64,000 nt of DNA from Mycteria americana (taxonomy: Eukaryota; Chordata; Aves; Ciconiiformes; Ciconiidae), in assembly GCF_035582795.1 (NCBI RefSeq), contig NW_027445659.1:1-64000 (forward strand). Reading direction: 5' to 3'. The notes beneath the pieces are model-generated. The model saw nothing but the letters and a program-made list of their open reading frames with translations. It was not told where the DNA came from and made no database searches. Within the stretch, counting starts at the first letter, position 1. Each line of letters begins with the position of its first letter. Position numbers and translations under genes: made by a program. Shown here one piece after another: positions 31,781 through 46,969 of this stretch.

Positions 31781-31850
31781 GGCCGAGTTCTGCTAGTAGT
31801 GAACTTTTTGCCAGCGTAAATAGTTCAGAACTAGCGGAATTCCTGTCGCA
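31781..31850 (-). ncRNA. mir-726: microRNA mir-726 precursor
   Basis: Imperfect inverted repeat of about 65 bp in an AT-richer island amid GC repeats. Read on the minus strand, the 5' arm contains GAATTCCGCTAGTTCTGAAC and the 3' arm contains TTCACTACTAGCAGAACTC (31803-31785). The 3' arm matches the mature miR-726 known from fish, as I remember it, including the following GG. The loop is about TATTTACGCTGGCAAAAAG. It lies 340 bp beyond the SWS2 stop, antisense to both opsins and pointing away from LWS. In fish mir-726 sits beside the LWS opsin, so the position also agrees. Confidence 0.9.
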
Positions 31851-31859
31851 CGGCCCGGG

Positions 31860-32620
31860 GCGGGCGCGGCCCCACGGCGGCCCCACGGCGGCCCCACGGC
31901 GGCCCGCGGTGGGTCACAACCCCTGACGGCGGCCCCCGATGTCCCACGGCGGCCCGTGGTGTCCCTCGGCAGACCCACGGAGGTCCCACAGCGGCCCGTG
32001 GTGCTCCGTGGTGGCCCCACGGCGGCCCGTGGAGTCCCACGGCGGCCCCATGGCACCCCACGGCAGCCCGTGGCGGACCCACGGCACTCCGTGGTCTCCC
32101 ACGAAGACCCCGCAGCACCCCATCTTGTCCCACAGCCCCACACAGTGGCCGCTGGTGTCCCATGGCAGCCCCACAGCAGCCCGTGGTGTCCCACGGTGGC
32201 CCCACGGCACCCCACGGCAGCCCGTGGCACACCTCAGCAGCCCCACAGCACCCCACAGTGGCCACTGGTGCCCTGTGGCAGCCCCACAGCAGCCTGTGGT
32301 GTCCCACGGTGGCCCCACAGCAGCCCCACATCACCCCACAGCGGCCCGTGGTGTCCCACGGTGGCCCCGCAGCACCCCACAGCAGCCCCACGTCACCCCC
32401 CCATTGCCCCATGTCACCCCACATCACCCCACGGCAACCCACGGTGTCCCACGGTGGCCCCACAGCAGCCCCCCACACCCCACAGGGCCCCACATCATCT
32501 GTAGGGTCCCCACAGCTCCCCACGGCACCCTCCTGCCGCCCCACGGCACCCCACAGCCCCCCTATGGCACCCGCGAGAGCCCCCCAGCCCCACGGCGCCC
32601 CACGCCCCCCCAGCCCCACG
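31860..32620. repeat. Minisatellite between mir-726 and LWS control region
   Basis: Units around CCCACGGCGGCCCGTGGTGT and CCCACAGCAGCCCC, about 35-40 bp. 32620-32890 is C/G-rich without clear period. Confidence 0.82.
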
Positions 32621-32904
32621 GCACTTACCCGCCCCGGCTCCAGCGGGGTCCGGCTGCCCCCCGGCCGCTGTGGGGAGAGAGACGGGGAGCGGGGGGCACC
32701 GACACCCCCGTGGGACCCCCCCCCCCCCGCCCGCCTCGCACGGGGGGCTCCCGCCGCCCCACAGCCCCCGCCCCACGGCCCCGGCATGGGGCAGCCCCCC
32801 CCCCTCCCCCCCAAAGCGGGGGTCCCGCGCCCCGGCAGCGCGCCCCACGCGCGGCGCCCCGCTCTCCCCGCCGCCGCCGCCGCGCCCCCTTTTCCCCTGC
32901 CGGG

Positions 32905-33204
32905 GGATTAAAGTTTCCAGCGTCCCCCCTAATCGGACTCCCCCGGGGCGACCCGAAAATCCCCGGATTAGGGCGGGGGGCAGCTCCCGCCGGCCCGGGG
33001 GGGGGTGGGGGGGTGGGATTAGGGCCGGGGCTGGGGGGGCGCTTGTGGGGCGATGGCCCCCAGGGAGCCCCCCCAAACCCTGCACCCCCCGGGGACCCCC
33101 CCGGCGGGGCGGGATGGGGCGGGTCCCCCGCCTTTGGGCCCCCCCATTAATCCCCCCCTCCCGGCCGGGCCTAATTGCTGCTGAAGGCTGTGGGCTATTT
33201 TTAA
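32905..33204. promoter_or_regulatory. Candidate SWS2/LWS locus control region
   Basis: Non-repetitive island with CRX/OTX-type sites: GGATTA at 32905-32910, TAATCG at 32930-32935, GGATTA at 32965-32970, GGATTA at 33016-33021 and TAATCC at 33148-33153. A TAATTGCTG starts at 33172, and a perfect MEF2 consensus CTATTTTTAA lies at 33195-33204. It lies about 2.2-2.5 kb upstream of the LWS start, as does the mammalian LWS control region (about 3.5 kb). Function is inferred. Confidence 0.5.
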
Positions 33205-33319
33205 GGGTGCTGGGGGGGTCGGGGGGGCCCCGTTCCCCCCGTGCCCTACTTGGCCCCGCGCCGCGGCCCCCCCGGTGATGTAACCGCCTCGGCCCCGTGA
33301 CCGCGATCTGTCGGGCCCC

Positions 33320-34935
33320 ATGAGCGTCAGCGCCCCGATGCCGTGGGGCAGGAGGGGGTCCGGCGCCCCGATGCCGTGGGGCAGGAGGGGTCCCGGCACC
33401 CAGCTATGGCCCCGCCGTGGGGCAAGAAGGGGCCTAGTGCTCAGCTATGGGGTGGGAGGGGACTCGGTGTCTTGCTATGGGGCAGGAAGGGGTCCAACAC
33501 CCTGCTATGTGGGGCAGGATGGGGTCCGGCACCCCGCCGTGGGGCAAGAAGGGGCCTAGTGCTCAGCTATGGGGTGGGAGGTGACTTGGTGTCTTGCTAT
33601 GGGGCAGGAAGGGGTCCAACACCCCGCTGTGTGGGGCAGGAGGGGTCCCAGCACCCAGCTATGGCCCCGCCGTGGGGCAAGAAGGGGCCTAGTGCTCAGC
33701 TATGGGGTGGGAGGGGACTCGGTGTCTTGCTATGGGGCAGGAAGGGGTCCAACACCCCGCTGTGTGGGGTGGGACAGGGTCCGGCACCCCGCCGTGGGGC
33801 AAGAAGGGGCCTAGTGCTCAGCTATGGGGTGGGAGAGAGCTCGGTGTCTTGCTGTGGGGCAGGAAGGGGTCCAACACCCCGCTGTGTGGGGCAGGATGGG
33901 GTCCGGCACCCCGCCGTGGGGCAAGAAGGGGCCTAGTGCTCAGCTATGGGGTGGGAGAGAGCTCGGTGTCTTGCTATGGGGCAGGAAGGGGTCCAACACC
34001 CCGCTGTGTGGGGCAGGAGAGGTCCCAGCACCCAGCTATGGCCCCGCCGTGGGGCAAGAAGGGGCCTAGTGCTCAGCTATGGGGTGGGAGAGAGCTCGAT
34101 GTCTTGCTATGGGGCAGGAAGGGGTCCAACACCCTGCTATGTGGGGCAGGATGGGGTCCGGCACCCCGCCGTGGGGCAAGAAGGGGCCTAGTGCTCAGCT
34201 ATGGGGTGGGAGAGAGCTCGGTGTCTTGCTATGGGGCAGGAAGGGGTCCAACACCCCGCTGTGTGGGGCAGGAGAGGTCCCAGCACCCAGCTATGGCCCC
34301 GCCGTGGGGCAAGAAGGGGCCTAGTGCTCAGCTATGGGGTGGGAGAGAGCTCGATGTCTTGCTATGGGGCAGGAAGGGGTCCAACACCCTGCTATGTGGG
34401 GCAGGATGGGGTCCGGCACCCCGCCGTGGGGCAAGAAGGGGCCTAGTGCTCAGCTATGGGGTGGGAGAGAGCTCGGTGTCTTGCTATGGGGCAGGAAGGG
34501 GTCCAACACCCCGCTGTGTGGGGCAGGAGAGGTCCCAGCACCCAGCTATGGCCCCGCCGTGGGGCAAGAAGGGGCCTAGTGCTCAGCTATGGGGTGGGAG
34601 AGAGCTCGATGTCTTGCTATGGGGCAGGAAGGGGTCCAACACCCTGCTATGTGGGGCAGGATGGGGTCCGGCACCCCGCCGTGGGGCAAGAAGGGGCCTA
34701 GTGCTCAGCTATGGGGTGGGAGAGAGCTCGGTGTCTTGCTATGGGGCAGGAAGGGGTCCAACACCCCGCTGTGTGGGGTGGGACAGGGTCCAGCACCCCG
34801 CCGTGGGGCAAGAAGGGGCCTAGTGCTCAGCTATGGGGTGGGAGAGAGCTCGGTGTCTTGCTCTGGGGCAGGAAGGGGTCCAACACCCCGCTGTGTGGGG
34901 CAGGACAGGGTCCGGCACCCCCCCGTGGGGCAGGA
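33320..34935. repeat. VNTR with 255-bp higher-order unit upstream of LWS
   Basis: Two alternating subunits of about 122 and 133 bp. Both contain AAGAAGGGGCCTAGTGCTC and GGAAGGGGTCCAACACCC; the longer one also has CCCAGCTATGGCCCCGCC. The 255-bp pair repeats almost identically at about 33945, 34200, 34455 and 34710. It separates the candidate control region from the LWS promoter. Confidence 0.92.
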
Positions 34936-35135
34936 GGAAGTTCAAGACCCCGCTGTGGGGGGCAGGAGGGGGCCCGGCGCCCCGCCGTGGGGCAGGAAGG
35001 GCCCCGATCCCCCGTGTCGCGGGACGGGCGACGGCGGCGGGCAGAGCCCGGGCCGGGGGGCCGGGGGGCCGGGGGGCCGGGGGGCCGGGGCCGCCCTCGT
35101 CAGCCGACGGGGCCGCCAGGAAATTGCGGGTGAGG

Positions 35136-35316
35136 GGATTAGCGGCGGCGGCGTCAATCCCAATCAGCGCTCACCCCGGCTGCTCGGCAAAGCGGGCGAG
35201 GGCGAGGGTGAGGCCGGGCCGGGCCGGGGGGGCCCCGGATCCCCGCGGCCCAATTAAGGGATCAGGGGGCTTTGGGGGGGACGGGGGGCTAATCCCGGGG
35301 GGGTGGGTATAAGAAG
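35136..35316 (+). promoter_or_regulatory. LWS proximal promoter
   Basis: TATA-like TATAAGAAG at 35308-35316, about 90 bp before the ATG. CRX-like GGATTA at 35136-35141 and TAATCC at 35290-35295. A CAATTAAG near 35251 resembles the Ret-1 photoreceptor element. Confidence 0.65.
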
Positions 35317-35402
35317 CGGGGAGCGGGCGGCAGAGCCCGACGCCGAGACCGCCCCCTCCCCCCCCCCGCCTCGGTCCCCGGTCTCCTTCCTCGGCGGGCG
35401 GC

Positions 35403-40256
<4,854 letters not shown>

Positions 40257-40261
40257 CCCCC

Positions 40262-40267
40262 AATAAA
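40262..40267 (+). terminator. LWS polyadenylation signal (AATAAA)
   Basis: AATAAA begins six bases after the LWS stop codon, giving a very short 3'UTR, as is usual for opsins with compact ends. Confidence 0.8.
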
Positions 40268-40315
40268 GCTCCGTGCCCCGGCCTGCTCTCGGCCTGCCCC
40301 GCGCTCGCCGCCCCC

Positions 40316-40375
40316 GGGGGGGACGGGGACGGGGACGGGGACCGGGACGGGGACGGGGACGGGGACCGGGAGCGG
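40316..40375. repeat. GGGGAC short tandem repeat
   Basis: About nine to ten copies of GGGGAC/GGGACC immediately downstream of the LWS polyA region. Confidence 0.8.
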
Positions 40376-40499
40376 GACCCCCACCTTCCCAGCAGCCCCC
40401 GCGGCGGCCGCCGCCTTCCCACGAGCCTCTGGGGTGACCCCCACGTTCCCAGCAGCCCCCGGGGCCGAGGCCGCGCTGACACGGCCCCCGGGGTGCGAA

Positions 40500-41160
40500 G
40501 GGCCGGACGGCGGGCGCCGGGCCCCGCCCCCCCGCCAGGCTCACGGCCAATGGCGGAGGCCGCTCGGCGACGCGCGGCGCAGCTATTGGGCGGAGGCGAT
40601 GTCAGTCTGCGGCGCCCGCGCGCGCGCGCACACCCCGCCCGCCCGCCCCGTTCCCGCGGACGCCTGGGCCAATCAGAAGAGAAGGCGGCGCGGGGCAGCG
40701 CGTCCTCCAATCACGCGGGGAGACGTCACCGGGGAGGGCGGGGCGCACACGGCACGGCGCTTCCCCGCCGGGCGGGAGCGGGGGGGACGGGCCGCCGCGC
40801 CAAGCGGCCAATCAGGAGCGGGCGAGCCGCCGGCGGCGGCCAATCGGCGCGCCGGCCGGGGAAAAGGGGGCGGGGCTCCCGCCGCCGTTAGCGGTTTCAA
40901 ACGGCGGGGCCGCGCCGGGAGCAGACGTCACCGCCGCCCCGCGGCTGGCCACGCCCCGCCCGCGCCCATTGGCGGAGCGGGGAGGGGCGGGCAGGCGGCG
41001 CGCGCCGCACCCCCATGGGCGGGGGGGGCGGGCGCGGAGCCGCGCGACGGGAGGGGAGGGGAGGGGAGGGGAGGGGGGACACGGACCCCGCGTGCCGGTC
41101 GCGCGAGCGCCGCGCGCTGGTCGGCCGGGAGGGGCGGGTGGCGCTCCGCGCTCTGATTGG
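40500..41160. promoter_or_regulatory. CpG island with scattered CCAAT boxes
   Basis: CpG-dense, largely non-tandem. CCAAT/ATTGG pentamers occur in both orientations (CGGCCAATGGCGG, GGGCCAATCAGAAG, CCTCCAATCACGCGG, GCGGCCAATCAGG). Also AGACGTCACC (CRE-like) near 40722 and 40923, and GCGGTTTCAAACGG (CHR-like TTTGAA) near 40890. No transcript recognised. Confidence 0.55.
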
Positions 41161-44100
41161 CTGAGGCGGGCACGCGCCCAGCCGGTGGCGATGGAGGGGG
41201 GGGCAGTGACGTGGCATCCCCGCCAGCGCCGCGCTCTGATTGGCGGAAAAGGGCGGGAAGGGCGCGCGCCGCCGCTGATTGGCGGAAAAGGGCGGGAATG
41301 GCGCGCGCCGAGCCGTTAATGGCAGGAGTGGCAGAAACAGGGGGCCGCCGCGCGGGCGCCGCGCTCTGATTGGGGCAAAAGGGCGGGAAGGGCGCGCGCG
41401 CGCTCTGATTGGCTGAAAAAAGGGCGGGAATGGCGCGCGCCAAGCCGTTAATAGTGCGGGGGGGGGGGAGGGCCCACGTGGGTGTCGCGCGAGGGTCGCG
41501 CTCTGATTGGCGGAAAAAGGCGGGAATGGCGCGCGCTGAGACGTTAACAGTGCAAGGGGATGGCCACGCGGGTGTCGCGCGGCCACCGAGCTCTGATTGG
41601 CGGAGAAGGGTGGGAGAGGCGCGCGCCCTCTCTGATTGGCGGAGAATTCCCATTCTCCGGGAATTCCCATTCCCTTTCCCTTCTTCCTCGGGGGCGGCGA
41701 GACAAAATGGCGGCCCCGTCCCGCCACGGCGCCCTCATGCCTCGGGGGCGGGGCCGGGCGCCGCTCTCCGCCAATCAGAGCGCGGCGCTCGCGTGACGGG
41801 CACGTGCCCTCCCCTCCCCTTCCCGCCGCCGACGGCGCCCCGCTCTCCCCGCCCCTCCCGCCCTTCTCCGCCAATCGGCGCCGGCGCGCGCCCCTCCCGC
41901 CCTTTTCCGCCAATCAGAGAGAGCGTGCGCCATTCCCGCCCTTTTCCGCCAATAGGAGCGCGGTGCTCGCGAGGATCCCACGTGGCCGCCCCACCAGCAC
42001 CAGTAATGGCTCGGCGCGCGCCCCTCCCGCCCTTTTCAGCCAATCAGAATGGGCGTGCGCCAGTCTCGCCCTTCTCCGCCAATCAGAGAGGGCGCGCGCC
42101 CCTCCCGCCCTTCTCTGCCAATCACAACGGGCGCGCATCAGTCCCGCCCTTTTCAGCCAATCAGAACGCGGCGCTCGCGCGACACCCACGTGGCCACCCC
42201 ACCACTCACGGCTCGGCGCGCGCCCCTGCCGCCCTTTTCAGCCAATCAGAATGGGCGCGCATCAGTCCCGCCCTTCTCCGCCAATCAGAGAGGTCGCGCG
42301 CCCCTCCCGTCTTTCTCCGCCAATCAGAGGGTGGTGCTCGCGCGACCCCACGTGGGCCCTCCCCCCCCCCCCCGTCAACGTGTCGGAGCGCACCATTCCC
42401 GCCCTTTTCCACCAATCAGAGCGAGCGAGCGCCAATCCCACCCTTTTCCGCCAATCAGAGGGCGGTGCTCACACGGTTCCCACGTGGGCTCTCCCCCCCC
42501 CCCACTAATAGCTCGGCGCGCGCCCCTCCTGCCCTTCTCCACCAATCAGCGCGGGTGAGCGCCATTCCCGCCCTTTTCAGCCAATCAGAGGTGGGATGGC
42601 CACGTGGGTGTCGCGGGAGCGACCTCTGATTGGCGAAAAGGGGCGGGAATGGGAATTCTCCGCCAATCAGAGAGGTTGCGTGCCCTTCCCGCCCTTTTCC
42701 GCCAATCAGAGGGCAGTGCTCCCGCGACCCCACGTGGGCCCCCCCCCCCCCCCCGGGCTCTGCACGCGCCAGTCCCGCCCTTTTTCCCAATCATAGGGCG
42801 CTTGCGCGACACCCACGTCGCCCCCCCCCCCCCCCCAATGAAGGGCTCGTCGCGCGCCCCTCCCCGCCCTTGATTTTTCCGCTCTGATTGGCTGAAAAAA
42901 GGGCGGCAATGGCGCGCGCCGAACCGTTAACAAGTGGGGGGGGGGGGGGGGGCCCACGCGGGATTCACGCGACCTCTGATTGGCGAAAGGGGGCGGGAAT
43001 GGGAATTCTCCGCCAATCAGAGAGGTTGCGTGCCCCTCCCGCCCTTCTCCGCCAATCGGCGCCGGCGCGCGCCCCTCCCGCCCTTTTCCGCCAATCAGAG
43101 AGAGCGTGCGCCATTCCCGCCCTTTTCCACCAATCAGAGGGCGGCGCTCGCGTGAATCCCGCATGGGCCCTCCCCCCCCCACTTGTTAACGGTTCGGCGC
43201 GCGCCATTGCCGCCCTTTTTTCAGCCAATCAGAGCTGAAAAATCAAGGGCGGGGAGGGGCGCGCGACGAGCCCTTCATTAGTGGGGGGGGGGGGCGACGT
43301 GGGTGTCGCGCAACCGCCCTATGATTGGGAAAAAGGGCGGGACTGGCGCGTGCAGAGGCCGGGGGGGGGGGTGGGGGGGGTGGGGGGGGCCCACGTGGGG
43401 TCGTGGGAGCACTGCCCTCTGATTGGCGGAAAAGGGCGGGAGGGGCACGCAACCTCTCTGATTGGCGGAGAATTCCCATTCCCGCCCCCTTTCGCCAATC
43501 AGAGGTCGCTCGCGCGACACCCACGTGGCCATCTCACCTCTGATTGGCTGAAAAGGGCGGGAATGGCGCTCACCCGCGCTGATTGGCGGAGAAGGGCAGG
43601 AGGGGCGCGCGCCGAGCCATTAGTGTGGGGGCGGGAGAGCCCACGTGGGAACCGTGTGAGCACCGCCCTCTGATTGGCGGAAAAGGGTGGGATTGGCGCT
43701 CGCTCGCTCTGATTGGTGGAAAAGGGCGGGAATGGCGCGCTCCGACACGTTGACGGGGGGGGGCGGGGAGGGCCCACGTGGGGTCGCGCGAGCACCACCC
43801 TCTGATTGGCGGAGAAGGGCGGGAGGGGCGCGCGACCTCTCTGATTGGCGGAGAAGGGCGGGACTGATGCGCGCCCATTCTGATTGGCTGAAAAGGGCGG
43901 CAGGGGCGCGCGCCGAGCCGTGAGTGGTGGGGTGGCCACGTGGGTGTCGCGCGAGCGCCGCGTTCTGATTGGCTGAAAAGGGCGGGACTGATGCGCGCCC
44001 GTTGTGATTGGCAGAGAAGGGCGGAAGGGGCGCGCGCCCTCTCTGATTGGCGGAGAAGGGCGAGACTGGCGCGCGCCCATTCTGATTGGCTGAAAAGGGC

Positions 44101-44372
44101 GGGAGGGGCGCGCGCCGAGCCATTACTGGTGCTGGTGGGGCGGCCACGTGGGATCCTCGCGAGCACCGCGCTCCTATTGGCGGAAAAGGGCGGGAATGGC
44201 GCACGCTCTCTCTGATTGGCGGAAAAGGGCGGGAGGGGCGCGCGCCGGCGCCGATTGGCGGAGAAGGGCGGGAGGGGCGGGGAGAGCGGGGCGCCGTCGG
44301 CGGCGGGAAGGGGAGGGGAGGGCACGTGCCCGTCACGCGAGCGCCGCGCTCTGATTGGCGGAGAGCGGCGCC
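41150..44372. repeat. Array of CCAAT / E2F-like / E-box units
   Basis: Dozens of 30-60 bp units. Core pattern: CTCTGATTGGCGGAAAAGGG, then CGGGAATGGCGCGCGC, with CCACGTGGG E-boxes every few units. Orientation switches along the array: ATTGG on the plus strand at 41150-41650, CCAAT on plus at 41770-42800, ATTGG at 42880-42990, CCAAT at 43010-43240, ATTGG at 43320-44370. Protein frames through it are artefacts. Confidence 0.92.
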
Positions 44373-44442
44373 CGGCCCCGCCCCCGAGGCATGAGGGCGC
44401 CGTGGCGGGAAGGGGCCGCCATTTTGTCTCGCCGCCCCCGAG
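41686..44442. repeat. Large near-perfect inverted repeat (palindrome)
   Basis: Arms of about 1.35 kb meet near 43060. The outer ends match: GGCGGCGAGACAAAATGGCG near 41691 is the reverse complement of CGCCATTTTGTCTCGCCGCC near 44417. Further matched landmarks are GCATGAGG at 44391 with CCTCATGC at 41734, and the GATCCTCGCGAGCACC block at 44153 with its complement near 41965. The arms look more than 95% identical by eye outside the centre. Confidence 0.9.
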
Positions 44443-44642
44443 GGCAGGGCCCGGCCGGGGAGGGCCGGGGGCGGCCGGGCCGGGGTTTTCTCCCCGTCCC
44501 TGAGGCAGCTGAGCCCGGCCCGGGTTCCCGCAGCCCCCACCGTGGCGGGCAGGGCGCTGCGCGGCCGCCAGCGAAGCCAGGGCGGCGGCTGCGGTGCGGG
44601 CGGCGGCCCCCGGGGAGGCCCGGCCGAGCGCCCGGCCCTGAG
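44373..44642 (+). promoter_or_regulatory. CpG-island promoter and probable first non-coding exon of ATP2B3
   Basis: CpG island at the right end of the palindrome, with a YY1-type CCGCCATTTTG near 44418. The sequence up to a consensus donor (CTGAG|GTGAGC, exon end 44642) looks like a 5'UTR exon. Assignment to ATP2B3 is by being the nearest upstream island on its strand. Confidence 0.45.
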
Positions 44643-44649
44643 GTGAGCG

Positions 44650-46060
44650 CCCGGCGGGGACGGCGTCCAGCCCCGGTGCCCGTGCGGGCCGGTGCGAGGA
44701 GGTGTAGAGCCCGGCCTCGGCACGCGTGGGGGAGCGGGCGCCGGGGACCCCCGTGCGAGAGGGCGCGGCGACGCAGGAGCCCGGCGCGGGGACGTGCGGG
44801 AGCGGGGCACCGCGGGGGGCGCGGGGCCGGGGGCGCCGCGGGCCGTGGGCACGGGGGTGTGGGGTTGCTCGGGTGGGGACGCGGGGAGCCCGTCCCGTGA
44901 GGGGCCGGCAGTGCTAGGCGCGGGGGGGGCCGCTGGACGGCAGCGGGAGCGGGGCCCGGCCTCCCCCGTCACCCCCAGGAGGGGGGGTCCCCTCCGCCGC
45001 GGGGCACCCCGACACCCCCCGGGCTCCCGTTCTCGGGGGAGCATCCTCGGGGAGAGCGGGGCCCCGGGTGCCTCGGTGCCCCAGACGTGGGACCCAGCAG
45101 AACGGGGCGTCCCCGTGCGGGGGGTGCCGGCGCGCAGCAGGCGCCGCGTTCCCCGGCGGGATGGCGGTGCTGGGCCCCTGGTACCCTGTGTCCCCGTGCA
45201 CCTCTGTCCCTCGTGTCCCCTGGGTCCCTGGTGCCCCACGTCCCTCGCGTCCCACATCCCTTGTGTCCCCGTGCCCCCCTGTCCCTCACATCCTGTGTCC
45301 GTAGTACCCTGTGCCCCCCTGTCCCTTGTGTCCCCAGTGTCCCCGCACAGGCCGTGTCCCCACACCCCCCTGTCCCTCACCTCTCTGGCCTTCCAGCTGC
45401 CTCGGTGAGGGGGGACATGGGAGGGACACCCACGGGGGACATGGGAGGGACACCCACGGGGGACACGGGGCATGTGAAGGACACCCACGAGGGACACGGG
45501 ACACACAGGGGTCACGTGAGGGACACCCATGAGGGACACGGGACACACAGGGGTCACGTGAGGGATGCCCATGGGGGGACACAGGGGATGTGTGAGGGAC
45601 GCCCACGTAACACGCAGGGGTGACGTGAGGAACGTCCACGGGGGGGGGGGGGGGGGGGGGGGGGGAGAACACGCAGGGGTCACGTGAGGGACGCCCACGG
45701 GGGACGCTCGGGGTCACTGGCACACGCGGAGGGGGCGTGTCCGCCGCGGGGGCGTGTCCTGGTAGCCCCGCCCCGGCCCCGCCCCCCCCGGCCCGCAGCG
45801 CGCCGCGCCTCGGGCACCGCCGCAGCGCCGGAGCCATGGGCCGGTACGGGGGGGGGGGGAGGGGGGCTCCGGGCCGGTACCGGGGGGCTGGGGCTGGGGG
45901 GGGGGGCAGGGGCTCCGCGCGCCGTGGGCCCCTGATCGCGCTGCGGCGCTGGCGGGGGCTCTGCCCGGGGACTCGCTTGGGGGGGGCCACGGCAGCGCGG
46001 GGGGGGGGTGGGGGTCCCCGGGGCCGGGGGGGCCGCGGCCTTGCGGGGAGCCCTGCGGGG
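44650..46060. other. ATP2B3 upstream region, no gene recognised
   Basis: GC-rich sequence. Short arrays: GTGTCCCTGGTGCCCC-like at 45180-45400 and GGGACACCCACGGGGGACAC units at 45410-45700. An uninterrupted run of about 25 Gs lies near 45641-45665. An exon-like segment with AG before and GT after (about 45800-45844, CCATGGGCCG|GTACGG) was noted but is unsupported. Confidence 0.5.
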
Positions 46061-46069
46061 GGCGGCCGG

Positions 46070-46750
46070 CGCGGGCACACGCGTGTGCGCCGGCCCGGGG
46101 AGGGCCCCTGGGGACACGCGTGCGCCGGGGCACCGGCGGGTGCGTGCGCGGGCGTGACGGGGCACACGCGTGTGCAAGCGGGGCAGGGGCGCGCGTACGG
46201 GCGCGCTGGTGGGCACACGCGTGTGCGGGCGGGCCGGGGGCGCGCGTGTCCGGGGGGTGGGCGTGCTGAGGGCACGCGCGCGTGCAAGCGTGCCGGGGGC
46301 GGACGCAGGTGCAGGTGCGCCGCTGGCACACGCGTGTGCGGGCGGGCCGGGGGCGCGTGTCCAGGTGGGACACGCGCGCGTGCAAGCGGGCCGGGGCACA
46401 CGCAGGTGCAGGTGCGCCGCTGGCACACGCGTGTGCAAAGCGTGCCGGGGGCACGCGCGCGCGTGAGAGCGCCCAGGACGCAGGCGCGTGCCGGCGGCGC
46501 GTGCGTGGGCCAAGGGCACGCGCGTGTGCAAGCGCGTCAGGGCGCGCGCGACTGCACCGGCGGCACGCGCGCGTGCGAGCGCGTCGAGGGCACGCGTGCG
46601 AGGGAGCGAGCGCGCCGGGGCACACGCGTGTGCAAGCGTGCCGGCCGGCGCTCTGGCAGGCGGGGGCGGCCGCGTAAGCGGGCGGGGGGTCCCCACCCCG
46701 CGCACACGCGTGTGCCAGGCCCGGGGGGCGGGGCTTGCACACGCGCGTGC
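46070..46750. repeat. Array of alternating CG/CA palindromes
   Basis: About 14 copies of GCACACGCGTGTGC or close variants (GCACGCGCGCGTGC), spaced 20-60 bp apart by GGGCGGGCCGGGGGCGC-type linkers. The 14-mer is its own reverse complement and alternates purine and pyrimidine throughout, which favours Z-DNA or cruciform structure. Confidence 0.85.
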
Positions 46751-46969
46751 CCCCGCCCCCCCCCCCCCCCCCCCGTTGCGGGGGCAGAGCCGGGCTGGGG
46801 GCGCCCCGCCCCCCCTTTGGCGCAGTCCTCGCGCGCCCGCCGCAGGGCCGGGGGCGTGGCCGCGCCCCGCTGGCCCCGCCCCTGCCCGCCGCTCACTGGC
46901 CGCTGCCGCGGGACGGACAGGCGGGGGGCGGGGCCTGGGCGGAGCCGAGGGGCGGCCTGAGGGACCGGG

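Noticed and set aside
33343-34823. Frame of repeated 81-residue peptides upstream of LWS
   Set aside because: It exactly tracks the 122/133-bp VNTR and has no protein-like composition or splice context.
41150-44500. Arg/Ala-rich peptides such as SDWRKRAG repeats
   Set aside because: They are translations of the CCAAT/E2F array and appear in mirror image on the other strand because of the palindrome.
45800-45844. Short exon with ATG (CCATGGGCCG then GTACGG)
   Set aside because: Only two and two-thirds codons, no partner exon or frame recognised; splice-like dinucleotides are frequent in this composition.
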